DNA of 64,000 nt from Methylovorus glucosotrophus (lineage in GTDB: Bacteria; Pseudomonadota; Gammaproteobacteria; Burkholderiales; Methylophilaceae): assembly GCF_009858335.1 (NCBI RefSeq), contig NZ_VMSE01000001.1:1922001-1986000 (forward strand). Reading direction: 5' to 3'. The position numbers were made by a program, and so were the translations under genes. This document shows positions 42,995 through 55,596 of this stretch, in pieces. How positions within the stretch are numbered: the stretch's first letter is position 1; each line of letters starts with the position of its first letter. The notes under the pieces were generated by a model, which searched no databases, was not told the origin of the DNA, and saw nothing but the letters and a program-made list of their open reading frames with translations.

Positions 42995-45022
42995 ATGATG
43001 AAATCTAACCCACCGCTAGAAATAATCAAGTGCTCCAGAGGCGCCCACATCAGAAAAACCCTGGATGGCATCATTACTAGCTGGGACCAGCGCGCAGAAG
43101 ATATGTTTGGTTACTCCTCGCTGGAAGTCATCGGCCAACCTTTCAGCGCCCTCTGCACGCAGGAGCAGCAAGCCCAAGAGAAAAGCCGCCTGAACAAGAT
43201 GCGGGAAAGCCGATGCATCATGCATTTTGAAACCGAGCATGTGCACAAAAATGGCAGCATGCTGCTTATTCTCAATACCCTCACCCCATTGTGGGATCTT
43301 CTTGGCAATATCATTGGCGCTTCACGCGTCGTACATGACCTGACTGAAAACAATCGCATCCGCCAGGCGCTCTTCATGGAGCAGCAGCGCTGGCACGCCA
43401 TGTTGTCCGCTGTGCGCGACGCCGTCATCACCACAGACCAGCGCGGCCGCATCGAGTTTCTGAATGCGGCAGCCGAAAGGCTGCTAGGGCAAGGCTTTAG
43501 CCGCATTGGGGGGCAACCTTTGCGTCATTTCATAAGCCTGGCAGACGGCAGCCTGCAGGCCGGGATTGATGAAGCGCTGGACCTCAGCATGCGGGAGATG
43601 CGCTCGCTGGATATTCCGTTGCGCGTACTGGCTGAGCATGCATCCCCTATACTGAAAAGTACCATCAGCCCCCTCAGCCCTGAAGGCCGACAAAAACCCG
43701 GTACTATTATCGTTCTACAAGAAGGGCAGGCCCTGGCACCTGGCCAGCCTGAACTGGACCCGCTAACCGGCATTCACAATCGCACCGCGCTCGAAACCCG
43801 CCTGCAAGCCGCGCTTGCTTCTGCGCATACGCAGGGCGAGCAGCATATGTTCATGTATCTTGATCTGGATCAGTTCAAGATTGTCAACGATACCTGCGGC
43901 CATGCCGTCGGTGACGCCTTGCTCAAACAGATCGTCAGCATCATCCGCGGCTGCCTCAGCACAGACGCCTTGCTGGCCAGGCTGGGCGGAGATGAGTTTG
44001 CCATTCTGCTGTTATGTTGCGATAGCGATGCCGCTGGCAAGATTGCCGATGACATCTGCAACCGGATCGAGGCGTTCCGCTTCGCGCATGAGCAAAAACG
44101 CTTTCACGTCAGCGCCAGTATCGGCCTGGTCAGGATAGACCATCAGTGGCAGGACATCAGCGCTCTGCTGCAAATTGCCAACGCTGCCTGCTACACCGCC
44201 AAGCAGGAAGGTCGCAACCGCACGCACCTTTATCGCGATACCGACTTCGCCATCAAAAAACATCACGAGGAAATCCAGTGGGTGAACCGGTTGGAACTCG
44301 CGCTGGAAGAAAACCGCTTCAGCCTGTATTGCCAGCGCATTCTTCCGCTGAACGAAAACAGTGGCATCCATGGCGAGATCCTGCTGCGCCTGCCGGATGG
44401 CAATAGCGGCATGATCCCTGCTGGCGCCTTTATGCCAGCGGCCGAGCGCTTTCATATCACGTCCCGCATTGATCGCTGGGTCACCAAACGCGTGCTGCAC
44501 TGGCTCATGCAACACGAGCATGTGATCGACCATATTGATGTGCTGTCCGTTAATATTTCCGGGCAATCCATAGGCGATCGGGCCTTTCATGACTACATGC
44601 TGGAGCTGATCGTCTCCACGCCAGCCACCTACTCCAAATTATGTTTTGAGATCACCGAAACCGCTGCCATTACCAATCTGGCGGACGCCAACAGTTTTAT
44701 CGCCTCCATGCGCCGCTTCGGCATTCGTTTTTCACTGGATGATTTTGGCAGTGGCGTATCGTCGTTTGGACACCTCAAGAATCTGGACGTGGATTACCTC
44801 AAGATTGATGGTCAGTTCATTCGCGCGATTGATAGCAATGTGATTGATCAGGCCATGGTGCGGTGCATCTGCGAAATTGCCAACGGCACCGGATTGAAGA
44901 CCATTGCAGAGTATGTCGAAACCGTAGAAGTGGAAAACCTGCTGCGCGGCATGGGCATTCACTACACGCAGGGCTATCTGCGCCACAAACCGGCCCCGCT
45001 GGATGAGATGCTGAAGCCCTGA
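42995..45022 (+). CDS. PAS-PAS-GGDEF-EAL c-di-GMP turnover protein
   Basis: A 675-residue soluble signalling enzyme. Two PAS domains (about 12-125 and 130-245) precede a GGDEF domain with an intact active site (LARLGGDEFAILLL near 330) and an EAL domain. The EAL signature is EIL (GEILLR near 454), but other catalytic residues remain: SVNISG, EITETA, LDDFGSG, YLKIDG, AEYVE and TQGYL. Phosphodiesterase activity is plausible, and both activities are possible. It could set the c-di-GMP level read by LapD. ATG 42995 or 42998 may start it. Confidence 0.92.
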   Translation: MMKSNPPLEIIKCSRGAHIRKTLDGIITSWDQRAEDMFGYSSLEVIGQPFSALCTQEQQAQEKSRLNKMRESRCIMHFETEHVHKNGSMLLILNTLTPLWDLLGNIIGASRVVHDLTENNRIRQALFMEQQRWHAMLSAVRDAVITTDQRGRIEFLNAAAERLLGQGFSRIGGQPLRHFISLADGSLQAGIDEALDLSMREMRSLDIPLRVLAEHASPILKSTISPLSPEGRQKPGTIIVLQEGQALAPGQPELDPLTGIHNRTALETRLQAALASAHTQGEQHMFMYLDLDQFKIVNDTCGHAVGDALLKQIVSIIRGCLSTDALLARLGGDEFAILLLCCDSDAAGKIADDICNRIEAFRFAHEQKRFHVSASIGLVRIDHQWQDISALLQIANAACYTAKQEGRNRTHLYRDTDFAIKKHHEEIQWVNRLELALEENRFSLYCQRILPLNENSGIHGEILLRLPDGNSGMIPAGAFMPAAERFHITSRIDRWVTKRVLHWLMQHEHVIDHIDVLSVNISGQSIGDRAFHDYMLELIVSTPATYSKLCFEITETAAITNLADANSFIASMRRFGIRFSLDDFGSGVSSFGHLKNLDVDYLKIDGQFIRAIDSNVIDQAMVRCICEIANGTGLKTIAEYVETVEVENLLRGMGIHYTQGYLRHKPAPLDEMLKP

Positions 45023-45110
45023 GGCTATGAATGAGGAGAGCCTGTCACCAGTGCAAGCTCAAAGACTGACGAGGGGAAAAGCAAAAAATGCGGTCACCGC
45101 TGGGGAATCT

Positions 45111-45386
45111 CTAGTAAAACGAACGCGAGAATGGCGAGCCACAGCTTTTGCTGTTGGCAGCAGACACCATTTCATCCATCACCGGCTTGTTGAAATCCTT
45201 GCCATGCACGGTTTCGATATAGGCACGCACTTCCTCCACCGTCACCATGCCATCATGGTCCTTGTCCATTTTCTGCAGGCGCTCTTCCACCGTGATAAAT
45301 GGCGACTCGGCGGCGGCAACCGGAATGGCACAGACGACAAGGGCAAGCCCGGCCAATTTCCACATGTCGATTTTCATGATGTCCAT
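45111..45386 (-). CDS. Small exported EF-hand protein
   Basis: A 91-residue protein. The Met-rich N-terminus (MDIMKIDMWK) leads into a hydrophobic signal (LAGLALVVCAIPVAAAES). One EF-hand loop is clear, DKDHDGMVTVEE, followed by helix VRAYIETVHGKDF. GAAGGTG lies eight bases before the ATG at 45386; the open frame upstream of this lacks support. It resembles the other EF-hand protein at 34883-35182 in plan but has a single clear loop. Confidence 0.75.
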   Translation of the reverse strand: MDIMKIDMWKLAGLALVVCAIPVAAAESPFITVEERLQKMDKDHDGMVTVEEVRAYIETVHGKDFNKPVMDEMVSAANSKSCGSPFSRSFY

Positions 45387-47117
<1,731 letters not shown>

Positions 47118-47128
47118 TCGAGCATGGC

Positions 47129-48546
<1,418 letters not shown>

Positions 48547-48588
48547 CTCGAACACCATGGCAGCCACTTCGAACACAAAGCCTGACGC

Positions 48589-49302
48589 ATGAACCTCAGT
48601 ACTGAAGCCCGACAATTTCTGCATCGTTCGCGCAAGGGCGTGCTATCCACGCACTCGGCACGCTTTGCGGGTTACCCCTTTGGCTCCATCGCACCTTTTG
48701 TGGTGGACCATACCGGCTGCCCCATCATTCTGATCAGCACACTGGCCGAGCACACCAAAAATATCCTGCAAAACCCGCATGTTTCGCTGATCGTGCTGGA
48801 TAATGCCGATGACATGCAGGCCAACGCGCGTCTTACCGTGCTCGGCCAAGCGCTGGCGGCTGACAAAACCGATGCCGATCTGCGTGCCCGCTATTTGCGC
48901 TACTTCCCCCAAGCCGCGGGGTATTTTGATATGCATGATTTTTCGTTTTATCGCATTACGCCGGTGCAAGCGCGCTACATCGCAGGCTTTGGCAAAATGG
49001 GCTGGGAAGAAGGCGCCGCGCTTACCACGCCGTTGCCGCCACTGGCACAGCAGGAAACCGGCATCATCGAGCACATGAATGCGGACCACGCTGACAACCT
49101 GCGCGCCTATTGCCAGCACGTTCACCAACTTGATACCGAACAGGCCGAGATGATAGGCATAGACAGTCTGGGGTTTGACGTACGCGCCTCCAGCGCACAC
49201 CAGCCGCCCACTATACTGCGCTTTGAATTCGAGCAAGCCATCCAGGATGCCATGCAAGCACGCCAGGCACTGGTGGCGATGGCAAAGGTGTGCCGAACAT
49301 GA
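48589..49302 (+). CDS. HugZ-like heme-utilisation/FMN-binding split-barrel protein
   Basis: A 237-residue protein. The N-terminal pyridoxamine-phosphate-oxidase-like split barrel (about 8-150) has VLSTHSARFAGYPFGSIAPF. The C-terminal DUF2470 domain (about 160-235) has IIEHMNADHADNLRAYC. HugZ members degrade heme without forming biliverdin alpha; others have unknown function. The stop overlaps the next gene as ATGA. Confidence 0.88.
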   Translation: MNLSTEARQFLHRSRKGVLSTHSARFAGYPFGSIAPFVVDHTGCPIILISTLAEHTKNILQNPHVSLIVLDNADDMQANARLTVLGQALAADKTDADLRARYLRYFPQAAGYFDMHDFSFYRITPVQARYIAGFGKMGWEEGAALTTPLPPLAQQETGIIEHMNADHADNLRAYCQHVHQLDTEQAEMIGIDSLGFDVRASSAHQPPTILRFEFEQAIQDAMQARQALVAMAKVCRT

Positions 49303-49688
49303 TCAAAAACCTGCAACTCGGCGCCAGCATCAGTCTGATTGCCCTGATTTTATTGTGTCTGGCCTGGGAAGGCTGGCTCGCGCCCTTGCGCCCCGGGGGC
49401 TCCATGTTGATCTGGAAAGCCGCCTTTCTGCTGCCGGCGCTTTTCGGCGTATTGCGCGGCAAGCGCTACACCTATCAGTGGGCCTGCATGTTTATCCTGT
49501 TTTACTTTACCGAAGGCTGCGTACGCGCATGGGCAGATCAGGGATTATCCGCGAGACTGGCCCTGCTGGAAGTTGCGTTGACCCTCGTGTTTTTCACCTG
49601 CGCGATTTTCTATGCCCGTTTTACCCGCCCCAGCCAGATGGCTACTGCAGCCAATAAAGCAGCAGCACAAGGCCAAACTCAAAGCTGA
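49299..49688 (+). CDS. DUF2069 inner-membrane protein
   Basis: A 129-residue protein with four hydrophobic helices (about 8-27, 35-51, 58-75, 88-107) and the family block [20 protein letters not shown] followed by [14 protein letters not shown]2069 proteins (YihA-like neighbours of wrbA in gamma- and betaproteobacteria) have no known function. ATG 49299 overlaps the hugZ stop; a GTG at 49290 would add three residues. Confidence 0.88.
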   Translation: MIKNLQLGASISLIALILLCLAWEGWLAPLRPGGSMLIWKAAFLLPALFGVLRGKRYTYQWACMFILFYFTEGCVRAWADQGLSARLALLEVALTLVFFTCAIFYARFTRPSQMATAANKAAAQGQTQS

Positions 49689-49741
49689 CCAATCACGTTA
49701 AGCCTGCCCCAACGCCGTCATTATTCCCTTATAATAATTGC

Positions 49742-50485
49742 ATGAGAATTCTACTATCCAACGACGACGGCTATTTTGCGCCTGGCCTCAGTATTCTGGC
49801 CGAGCACATCAGCAAGATCGCCGAAGTCGTCGTGGTCGCCCCCGAGCGCAACCGCAGCGGTGCCAGCAACTCCCTGACACTTGATCGTCCGCTGACCGTG
49901 CGCAAGGCGCTTAATGGTTTCTACTACGTCAACGGCACCCCTACCGACTGTGTGCACCTTGCGGTGACCGGCCTGCTGGACCAGCTGCCCGACATGGTGA
50001 TCTCCGGCATCAATGATGGCGCCAATATGGGCGACGATACGATTTACTCCGGCACGGTGGCTGCCGCCATGGAAGGCTATCTGCTGGGCGTGCCTTCATT
50101 TGCGTTCTCCATGTCGCAGCATAATCCAGCGCATTTCGAGACCGCCGCCCGCGTCGCCGTTGAGCTGGTGCAGCATATCCAGAAAAAAGACATGCCGCCG
50201 CCCATGCTGCTCAATGTGAATATTCCCGACGTGCCTTACGATGCCCTGCAAGGACGTGTGATTACCCGCCTGGGCAAGCGCCACAAGGCAGAGCCCGTGA
50301 TCAAGTCGACTACACCGCGTGGCGAAACCGTGTACTGGGTAGGTGCCGCAGGTGGCGCGCAGGATGCCGGTGATGGCACCGACTTTTATGCCGTTGCCAA
50401 CAACCGTGTCTCCATGACACCCCTGCAGATTGATCTCACGCACTACAACCAGCTGAGCTCCCTGAAAACCTGGCTAGACTTCTGA
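49742..50485 (+). CDS. surE: 5'/3'-nucleotidase SurE
   Basis: A 247-residue stationary-phase survival nucleotidase. The metal site is [13 protein letters not shown] with Asp-Asp at 8-9, Asn in SGASNSLTL, and the conserved [11 protein letters not shown] and [20 protein letters not shown]. It dephosphorylates nucleoside monophosphates. It begins the surE-pcm-nlpD cluster. Confidence 0.96.
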   Translation: MRILLSNDDGYFAPGLSILAEHISKIAEVVVVAPERNRSGASNSLTLDRPLTVRKALNGFYYVNGTPTDCVHLAVTGLLDQLPDMVISGINDGANMGDDTIYSGTVAAAMEGYLLGVPSFAFSMSQHNPAHFETAARVAVELVQHIQKKDMPPPMLLNVNIPDVPYDALQGRVITRLGKRHKAEPVIKSTTPRGETVYWVGAAGGAQDAGDGTDFYAVANNRVSMTPLQIDLTHYNQLSSLKTWLDF

Positions 50486-50494
50486 TCAAGACCC

Positions 50495-51163
50495 ATGAGT
50501 AGCGTAATCCGTGGCATAGGCATGACCTCTCTTCGTACGCGTGAGCGCATGCTGGCGCGTCTGCGTGAGCAAGGCATACGCGATGAAGTTACCCTTTCTG
50601 CCATGGGCAGCATTGCCCGCCATATTTTTGTCGATGAGGCTTTGTCTTCCCGCGCCTATGAAGATGTGTCCTTGCCTATCGGTTTCGGCCAGACCATCTC
50701 TCAACCCTACATCGTCGCCCGCATGACGGAAATCCTGCGTGCTGGCAAACCGCTCGGTAACGTGCTTGAAATCGGCACTGGCTGCGGCTATCAGACCGCC
50801 GTGCTCTCCAAGGTGGCCAAAGAAGTCTACTCAGTGGAGCGCATACGCCCTCTGCTGATGAAAGCCCGCGGCCACTTGCGCGAGCTGCGCATGAGCAACA
50901 TCAAGCTCAAGCATGCGGATGGCACCATGGGGCTATCGGAGCTTGCACCATTCGATGGCATTATTGTCACAGCGGCTGCCAGCCATGTACCACAGGAGCT
51001 GCTGGAACAGCTGGCGGTAGGCGGACGCATGGTGATCCCGGTGGGCACCGAAGAACAAATCCTCTACCTGATTGAACATGTTGCCACCACCAATGGCAGC
51101 GAATACCGGCAAACCAAGCTCGAGCCGGTGAAGTTCGTTCCCCTGCTGGGCGGAACGAATTGA
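50495..51163 (+). CDS. pcm: Protein-L-isoaspartate O-methyltransferase
   Basis: A 222-residue repair methyltransferase that acts on damaged L-isoaspartyl residues with SAM. Motifs seen are [18 protein letters not shown], the SAM loop [16 protein letters not shown] and [18 protein letters not shown]. The ATG lies nine bases after surE. Its stop overlaps the nlpD TTG start. Confidence 0.95.
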   Translation: MSSVIRGIGMTSLRTRERMLARLREQGIRDEVTLSAMGSIARHIFVDEALSSRAYEDVSLPIGFGQTISQPYIVARMTEILRAGKPLGNVLEIGTGCGYQTAVLSKVAKEVYSVERIRPLLMKARGHLRELRMSNIKLKHADGTMGLSELAPFDGIIVTAAASHVPQELLEQLAVGGRMVIPVGTEEQILYLIEHVATTNGSEYRQTKLEPVKFVPLLGGTN

Positions 51164-52221
51164 GTGGACATCATCATTTGAGTATACAAGCTGCTTTTTA
51201 CCGTTATCTGACTCTGGCATGCACACTGGTGCTGGCAGCCTGTGCCGCCAATGAGCCCGCGCCGGTCATCGACCGCCGGCCACCCGCCAGCAAGTCACCT
51301 GCCGTAAAACCTTCCAGCTCCGTAGCCACCAGCCAGCCCGGAAAGGATTGGCGCCCGGACCGCTACACCGTGAAAAAAGGCGATACGCTGTTCAGCATTG
51401 GCCTGGAGTACGGCTATGACTACAAGGAAATCGCGCAGGCCAATAACATACCGCCGCCTTACATCATCCGTATTGGCCAGCAATTACAGCTGAAGTCGGT
51501 GGACAGCAAGGAATCCACAGACACCGCTACAGGAGTGGTCACCGCCCCCCTGGGCAGCGGCGATGGCAACGTCGTAGTCCGTCCCTTGGGCTCGGATGCC
51601 CCGCCATCTGCCAGCAGCCCTGCCACCGGCATCCCGGTGCTGAGCGAGCCCAAGGCGTTGCGCGTGCCATACAGCGAGCAAGCCATGCAGGTTGCGCCAG
51701 TCAAACCAGCAACGGCGACGCCAGCCGCTACTTCAAGTGATACGGCAAAAGCCACGGACGCAAAACCCACCGAGGCCAAACCGGCTGAGACGAAGCCTGC
51801 CGATAGCGCCGCCAAACCGGATGCTGCCGCTGCCGGTAATGACGAGGCACTGGAATGGGTCTGGCCCACCAATGGCAAGGTCATTGGCACCTTCAGCGAC
51901 ACAGGCAGTGGCAAAGGCATTGATATTGCCGGTTCACAAGGGCAGCCCGTGTTAGCAGCCGCCCCTGGCAAGGTGATCTACAGCGGCTCGGACCTGCGTG
52001 GTTATGGCAAGCTGGTGATTATCAAGCACAACAAGACCTATCTCTCGGTCTATGCCCACAACAATCAGATTCTGGTGAAAGAGGGCCAGCAAGTCAGCCG
52101 CGGCCAGAAAATTGCCGAGATGGGCAACAGCGATACCGACAAGGTCAAGCTGCACTTTGAAATACGCCAGCAAGGCAAATCCGTCGACCCCGCCAAATAC
52201 CTGCCCGGCAGTAATCCGTAA
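51160..52221 (+). CDS. nlpD: NlpD-like lipoprotein (LysM and degenerate M23 domains)
   Basis: A 353-residue lipoprotein. The lipobox is LVLAAC near residue 27. A LysM domain ([17 protein letters not shown]) spans about 65-110 and a Pro/Ala/Lys/Thr-rich linker follows to about 225. The C-terminal M23/LytM domain ([20 protein letters not shown] to LHFEIRQQG) lacks the usual first His of HxGxD, so it is probably a non-catalytic activator of an amidase (AmiC) at division. It probably starts at TTG 51160, overlapping the pcm stop. Confidence 0.92.
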   Translation: MSGHHHLSIQAAFYRYLTLACTLVLAACAANEPAPVIDRRPPASKSPAVKPSSSVATSQPGKDWRPDRYTVKKGDTLFSIGLEYGYDYKEIAQANNIPPPYIIRIGQQLQLKSVDSKESTDTATGVVTAPLGSGDGNVVVRPLGSDAPPSASSPATGIPVLSEPKALRVPYSEQAMQVAPVKPATATPAATSSDTAKATDAKPTEAKPAETKPADSAAKPDAAAAGNDEALEWVWPTNGKVIGTFSDTGSGKGIDIAGSQGQPVLAAAPGKVIYSGSDLRGYGKLVIIKHNKTYLSVYAHNNQILVKEGQQVSRGQKIAEMGNSDTDKVKLHFEIRQQGKSVDPAKYLPGSNP

Positions 52222-52248
52222 CCGCGATTCAATGGGAGTGTCTGCATC

Positions 52249-52581
52249 ATGAAAACCAGCCAGCCCGAAAAACCGGATTCATTGAAAAGCACGCTGATTG
52301 CCGTGTTGAAAATCGGCATCATGCTGCTGGGTATTGTCGGACTGGCGGTGGAGATTTTTCGCGACAATGGCCTGCTGAAGCAATTATTCACAAAAATGCT
52401 GGATTCCCCGCTGGGGATATTCTCCATTCCACTGGCACTGCTGGCGCTCTATCTGTTCAACCGCTGGCTGGGCACCGCGACTGACGGCAAAGCCTCCACC
52501 CGTGGCGACTTGCCCATGTACATCATGATGGGCATAGGCGCCTACTTTCTGTATCGCCTGATTACAACCGGAAGTTTATGA
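52249..52581 (+). CDS. Small membrane protein of unknown function
   Basis: A 110-residue protein with a polar N-terminus, a first transmembrane helix (about 16-37), a second (about 58-72) and a third hydrophobic stretch (about 88-105). I do not recognise a family. It lies 27 bases after nlpD, in the place where rpoS usually follows, and converges with the thioredoxin-like gene. Confidence 0.7.
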   Translation: MKTSQPEKPDSLKSTLIAVLKIGIMLLGIVGLAVEIFRDNGLLKQLFTKMLDSPLGIFSIPLALLALYLFNRWLGTATDGKASTRGDLPMYIMMGIGAYFLYRLITTGSL

Positions 52582-52675
52582 CCATGGCGGCGAACGCCGC
52601 TATTGGGATGGCATCGGGTACAGCACATGCTCAAGACATGCCGCACCCGATGCAGATGGATGGAATATCCGGGAG

Positions 52676-53065
52676 TTACTTGGCGGCCGCTTCTTTTGCC
52701 AGGCGGGCATCTTCTTCCGCCAGATAGGCACGTACCTGCGTCATGTCAAAATCGCGTGTCCATTCGATCAGCTTGTCCAGCGCAGGCGCGCCGATTTCGC
52801 CGATTTGTGCATGAATGCCAGCCTGCTCGCGAATCACCAGAATGCCAGGTACTTTTTTCACTTCGAAGTATTCGGCAATCTCGGGTTGATCATCCGTATC
52901 CACCATGCCAAACACGATGTCAGGATTTTTCTCGGAAGCCGCGGTGAATACGTCGGTAAAGTTCACGCAAGGCTCACACCATGGCGCCCAGAAGTCGACA
53001 ATGACGATGGCATTGTTGACGATCGTGTCTTTGAAGTTACTGCGGTTTAAGGTTACCACTGCCAT
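52676..53065 (-). CDS. Thioredoxin-family protein with WCEPC active site
   Basis: A 129-residue thioredoxin-fold protein. The active site is WAPWCEPCVNF near 30, where Glu replaces the Gly of WCGPC; the cis-Pro loop is KVPGILV. A C-terminal extension (AYLAEEDARLAKEAAA) is charged. Cytoplasmic location is expected, since there is no signal peptide. The Met at 53065 starts the thioredoxin fold; an upstream Met would add 22 unrelated residues. Confidence 0.88.
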   Translation of the reverse strand: MAVVTLNRSNFKDTIVNNAIVIVDFWAPWCEPCVNFTDVFTAASEKNPDIVFGMVDTDDQPEIAEYFEVKKVPGILVIREQAGIHAQIGEIGAPALDKLIEWTRDFDMTQVRAYLAEEDARLAKEAAAK

Positions 53066-53181
53066 GATCCGACCCCTGCTTTTATAGTAAATAGGCTGCG
53101 ATTCTAGCAGATGAAAAAGCATTCGGGGCACCCAAAGGCGCCCCGAATCGATATCCAGCCTGCGACAGAATCAAGTCCGGC

Positions 53182-53781
53182 TTAGGCTACCGGCTTGGCC
53201 CAGGCACCATCAAAAAAGATATCACCCAAGGCTTTGCGCGCACGCGGAGCGGTTTCCCGGTCCAGAATATCGCCGGAAAGCGTGGAGACATCCGCGGCAT
53301 AGCCCACCGAAATCATGGCCATCAATTGAAACTGCTCGGGGATAGCAAAGACTTCGCGCGTCTTTTTCGTGTCAAACCCGCCCATCTGGTGCGCCATCAG
53401 GCCGAGCTCTTCCGCCTGCAGGCACAGGTTTTCAGCGGCGGCGCCGGCATCATAGCTGCCCCAGCGGTTTTCCTTGCCATTGTGATCAAACAGCGTATTG
53501 GCGGTCACCAGCAACAGCACCGGTGCATTGCGCACCCAGGACTGATTGCCTTCGACCAGACACTCAAACGCTTGCTGCCAGGCGCCGGCATCATGGTTGC
53601 GATCCCAGACAATAAAACGCCATGGCTGGTCACCAAAGCAGGATGGTGCCCAGCGGGCAGCTTCGAGCAAACTGATGATCTGCTGGCGGCTCACCGCTTT
53701 GGCGGCGTCATACGCGCGTCCGCTCCAGCGGTTCGCGATAATCTCGGCAACAGGGACTTGCGTGGTAGCTGGCTTTTTCAT
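53182..53781 (-). CDS. Nitroreductase-family flavoprotein
   Basis: A 199-residue FMN enzyme of the nitroreductase fold. Motifs: NRWSGRAYDAAKAVSRQQI, ARWAPSCFGDQPWRFIV, then SYDAGAAAENLCLQAEELGL and MISVGYA. It reduces nitro compounds, quinones or enones with NAD(P)H; the substrate is unknown. ACAAGGAG lies before the ATG. It follows the old-yellow-enzyme gene by 66 bases on the same strand and is probably in one operon with it. Confidence 0.92.
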   Translation of the reverse strand: MKKPATTQVPVAEIIANRWSGRAYDAAKAVSRQQIISLLEAARWAPSCFGDQPWRFIVWDRNHDAGAWQQAFECLVEGNQSWVRNAPVLLLVTANTLFDHNGKENRWGSYDAGAAAENLCLQAEELGLMAHQMGGFDTKKTREVFAIPEQFQLMAMISVGYAADVSTLSGDILDRETAPRARKALGDIFFDGAWAKPVA

Positions 53782-53846
53782 GAATACTCCTTGTTCTGAT
53801 GGAAATCAGCCCTGATCACGTCAGGGCTGAATGTGGCAATAAGGGC

Positions 53847-54923
53847 TTAAGCTTGCTGCAGTGTCGGGTAATCAGTGTAGCCCTTTTCCGTGCCACCGTA
53901 GAAGCTGGCCTGATCCGGCGCATTCAATGGCGCATCCTGGCGGAAGCGTTCCACCAGATCCGGATTTGCCAGGAAAGGTACGCCATAGGCGATGGCATCG
54001 GCATGTCCGCTGGCAATAGCCGCGTTGCCTTTCGCTTTGTCATAGGCCAGATTGGCAATGTACGGACCCTTGAAGTGTTTGCGCAGCACATTGAAATCAA
54101 ATGGCGCCACTTCGCCGCCGCCCATGCCGCCTTCAACGGCGTGCAGATAGGCAAGACCCAGCGGGCTCAATACTTCGGCCACGTGATTGAACAGTGCCTG
54201 TGGATTGGAATCCGCCATGTCGTTGAACGGGTTAAGAGGCGAAATACGCACGCCCACCTTGTCGGCACCGGCCACGGCAATCACCGCGTTCACGACTTCC
54301 AGCAACAGACGGCTGCGATTTTCCAGGCTGCCACCGTATTGATCCGTGCGCTTGTTGCTGCCATCACGCAGGAACTGATCCAGCAGATACCCATTGGCGG
54401 CATGCACCTCTACGCCGTCAAAGCCGGCTTCCAGCGCGTGCTTGGTAGCGGCAGCGTAATCTGCCACGATGCCGGGCAACTCGGCCAGTTCCAGCGCACG
54501 TGGCGTGACGAAATCCTGCAGCCCCTGATAGGTAAAGGCCTGTCCGGCAGGCTTGATGGCAGAGGGCGCCACCGGCAAGGCATTGTCCGGCAACAAGGAA
54601 GGATGCGAAATACGGCCTACATGCCAGAGTTGCAGAACGATCTTGCCACTTTGGGCATGCACGGCCTGCACCACTTTTTTCCAGCCTTCCACTTGCGCCG
54701 GGGTATGGATACCAGGCGTTGCCGGATAACCATGGGCCATGGCGGAAATAGGCGTGGCTTCGGTGATGATCAATCCAGCACTGGCACGCTGCTGGTAGTA
54801 GAGCGCATTGAGGTCAGTTGGCACATTGCCGGTGCCCGCGCGGTTGCGGGTCAGTGGCGCCATGACCATGCGGTTTTTGAGTTGGATGGAACCCAGGCTT
54901 ACCGGGCTGAATAGATCTGTCAT
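53847..54923 (-). CDS. Old yellow enzyme-family NADH:flavin oxidoreductase (NemA-like)
   Basis: A 358-residue FMN TIM-barrel ene-reductase. Signatures are KNRMVMAPLTRNRAG near 20, LWHVGRISHPSLL near 102, GFDGVEVHAANGYLLDQFLR near 180, and ENRSRLLLEVVNAV. It reduces activated C=C bonds and nitro esters and is often induced by electrophiles. AAAGGAATC precedes the ATG. It shares strand with the nitroreductase, YceI and flavodoxin-like genes. Confidence 0.94.
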   Translation of the reverse strand: MTDLFSPVSLGSIQLKNRMVMAPLTRNRAGTGNVPTDLNALYYQQRASAGLIITEATPISAMAHGYPATPGIHTPAQVEGWKKVVQAVHAQSGKIVLQLWHVGRISHPSLLPDNALPVAPSAIKPAGQAFTYQGLQDFVTPRALELAELPGIVADYAAATKHALEAGFDGVEVHAANGYLLDQFLRDGSNKRTDQYGGSLENRSRLLLEVVNAVIAVAGADKVGVRISPLNPFNDMADSNPQALFNHVAEVLSPLGLAYLHAVEGGMGGGEVAPFDFNVLRKHFKGPYIANLAYDKAKGNAAIASGHADAIAYGVPFLANPDLVERFRQDAPLNAPDQASFYGGTEKGYTDYPTLQQA

Positions 54924-54993
54924 CGAGAGATTCCTTTACGTTTTAAATACAAATGGCGTGCAAGCACGCCAAGGTTAAGAATCAGGAATTAGC

Positions 54994-55569
54994 TTACTTT
55001 TGCTTCACGCCTTCAATCAGCAGATTGACTTCAATATCGTCACCTACCGGGGCGCCGACCTTCTGGCCCCAGGTGTAGCCGTAATCGGAAGCCTTGATCA
55101 CAGCGTTTGCTTCGATCCCGGTACGTTGGCCGCCCCATGCGTCATTGCCATAGCCCAGTACCACGAAGGGGAAGGAAATCTCCTTGGTCACGCCATGCAG
55201 AGTGAATTTACCGGTGATCACGCCCTGGGTTTTGCTTTTGGCTTCGACCTTGGTGCTGACAAACTGGATTTCGCTAAAGGCGCCAGCATCCAGATACTCC
55301 GGCTTCTGGATATGCTCATCGCGCTTGGCCAGGCCAGTGCTGATGCTGAGTACATTGATGCGGGCATCGACGCTGGAGTTAGCCAGATTATCCGGGTCCA
55401 GTTTGATAACGCCCTTGATGTCATTGAAGCTGCCCGCAGTCTTGGAAACCACGTGGCGAATCTTGAAGTTGGCAAAGCTGTGTGCGGTATCGATGTTGTA
55501 GGTATCGACAGCAGCAGATGCAACGCCAGCAAAACTTACGAGCGCCAGAGAGGCGATGATGTGTTTCAT
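54994..55569 (-). CDS. Periplasmic YceI-family protein
   Basis: A 191-residue exported lipid/quinone-binding lipocalin-like protein. The signal peptide ends SFAGVASAAVD. The mature part begins YNIDTAHSFANFKIRH and has GSFNDIKGVIKLD, typical of YceI. Studied members bind polyisoprenoids such as ubiquinone. ATG 55569 has GGGG six bases upstream; an ATG at 55581 would add four residues. Confidence 0.93.
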   Translation of the reverse strand: MKHIIASLALVSFAGVASAAVDTYNIDTAHSFANFKIRHVVSKTAGSFNDIKGVIKLDPDNLANSSVDARINVLSISTGLAKRDEHIQKPEYLDAGAFSEIQFVSTKVEAKSKTQGVITGKFTLHGVTKEISFPFVVLGYGNDAWGGQRTGIEANAVIKASDYGYTWGQKVGAPVGDDIEVNLLIEGVKQK

Positions 55570-55596
55570 TGAAATCCCCATTAAAAATGCAAAAAA

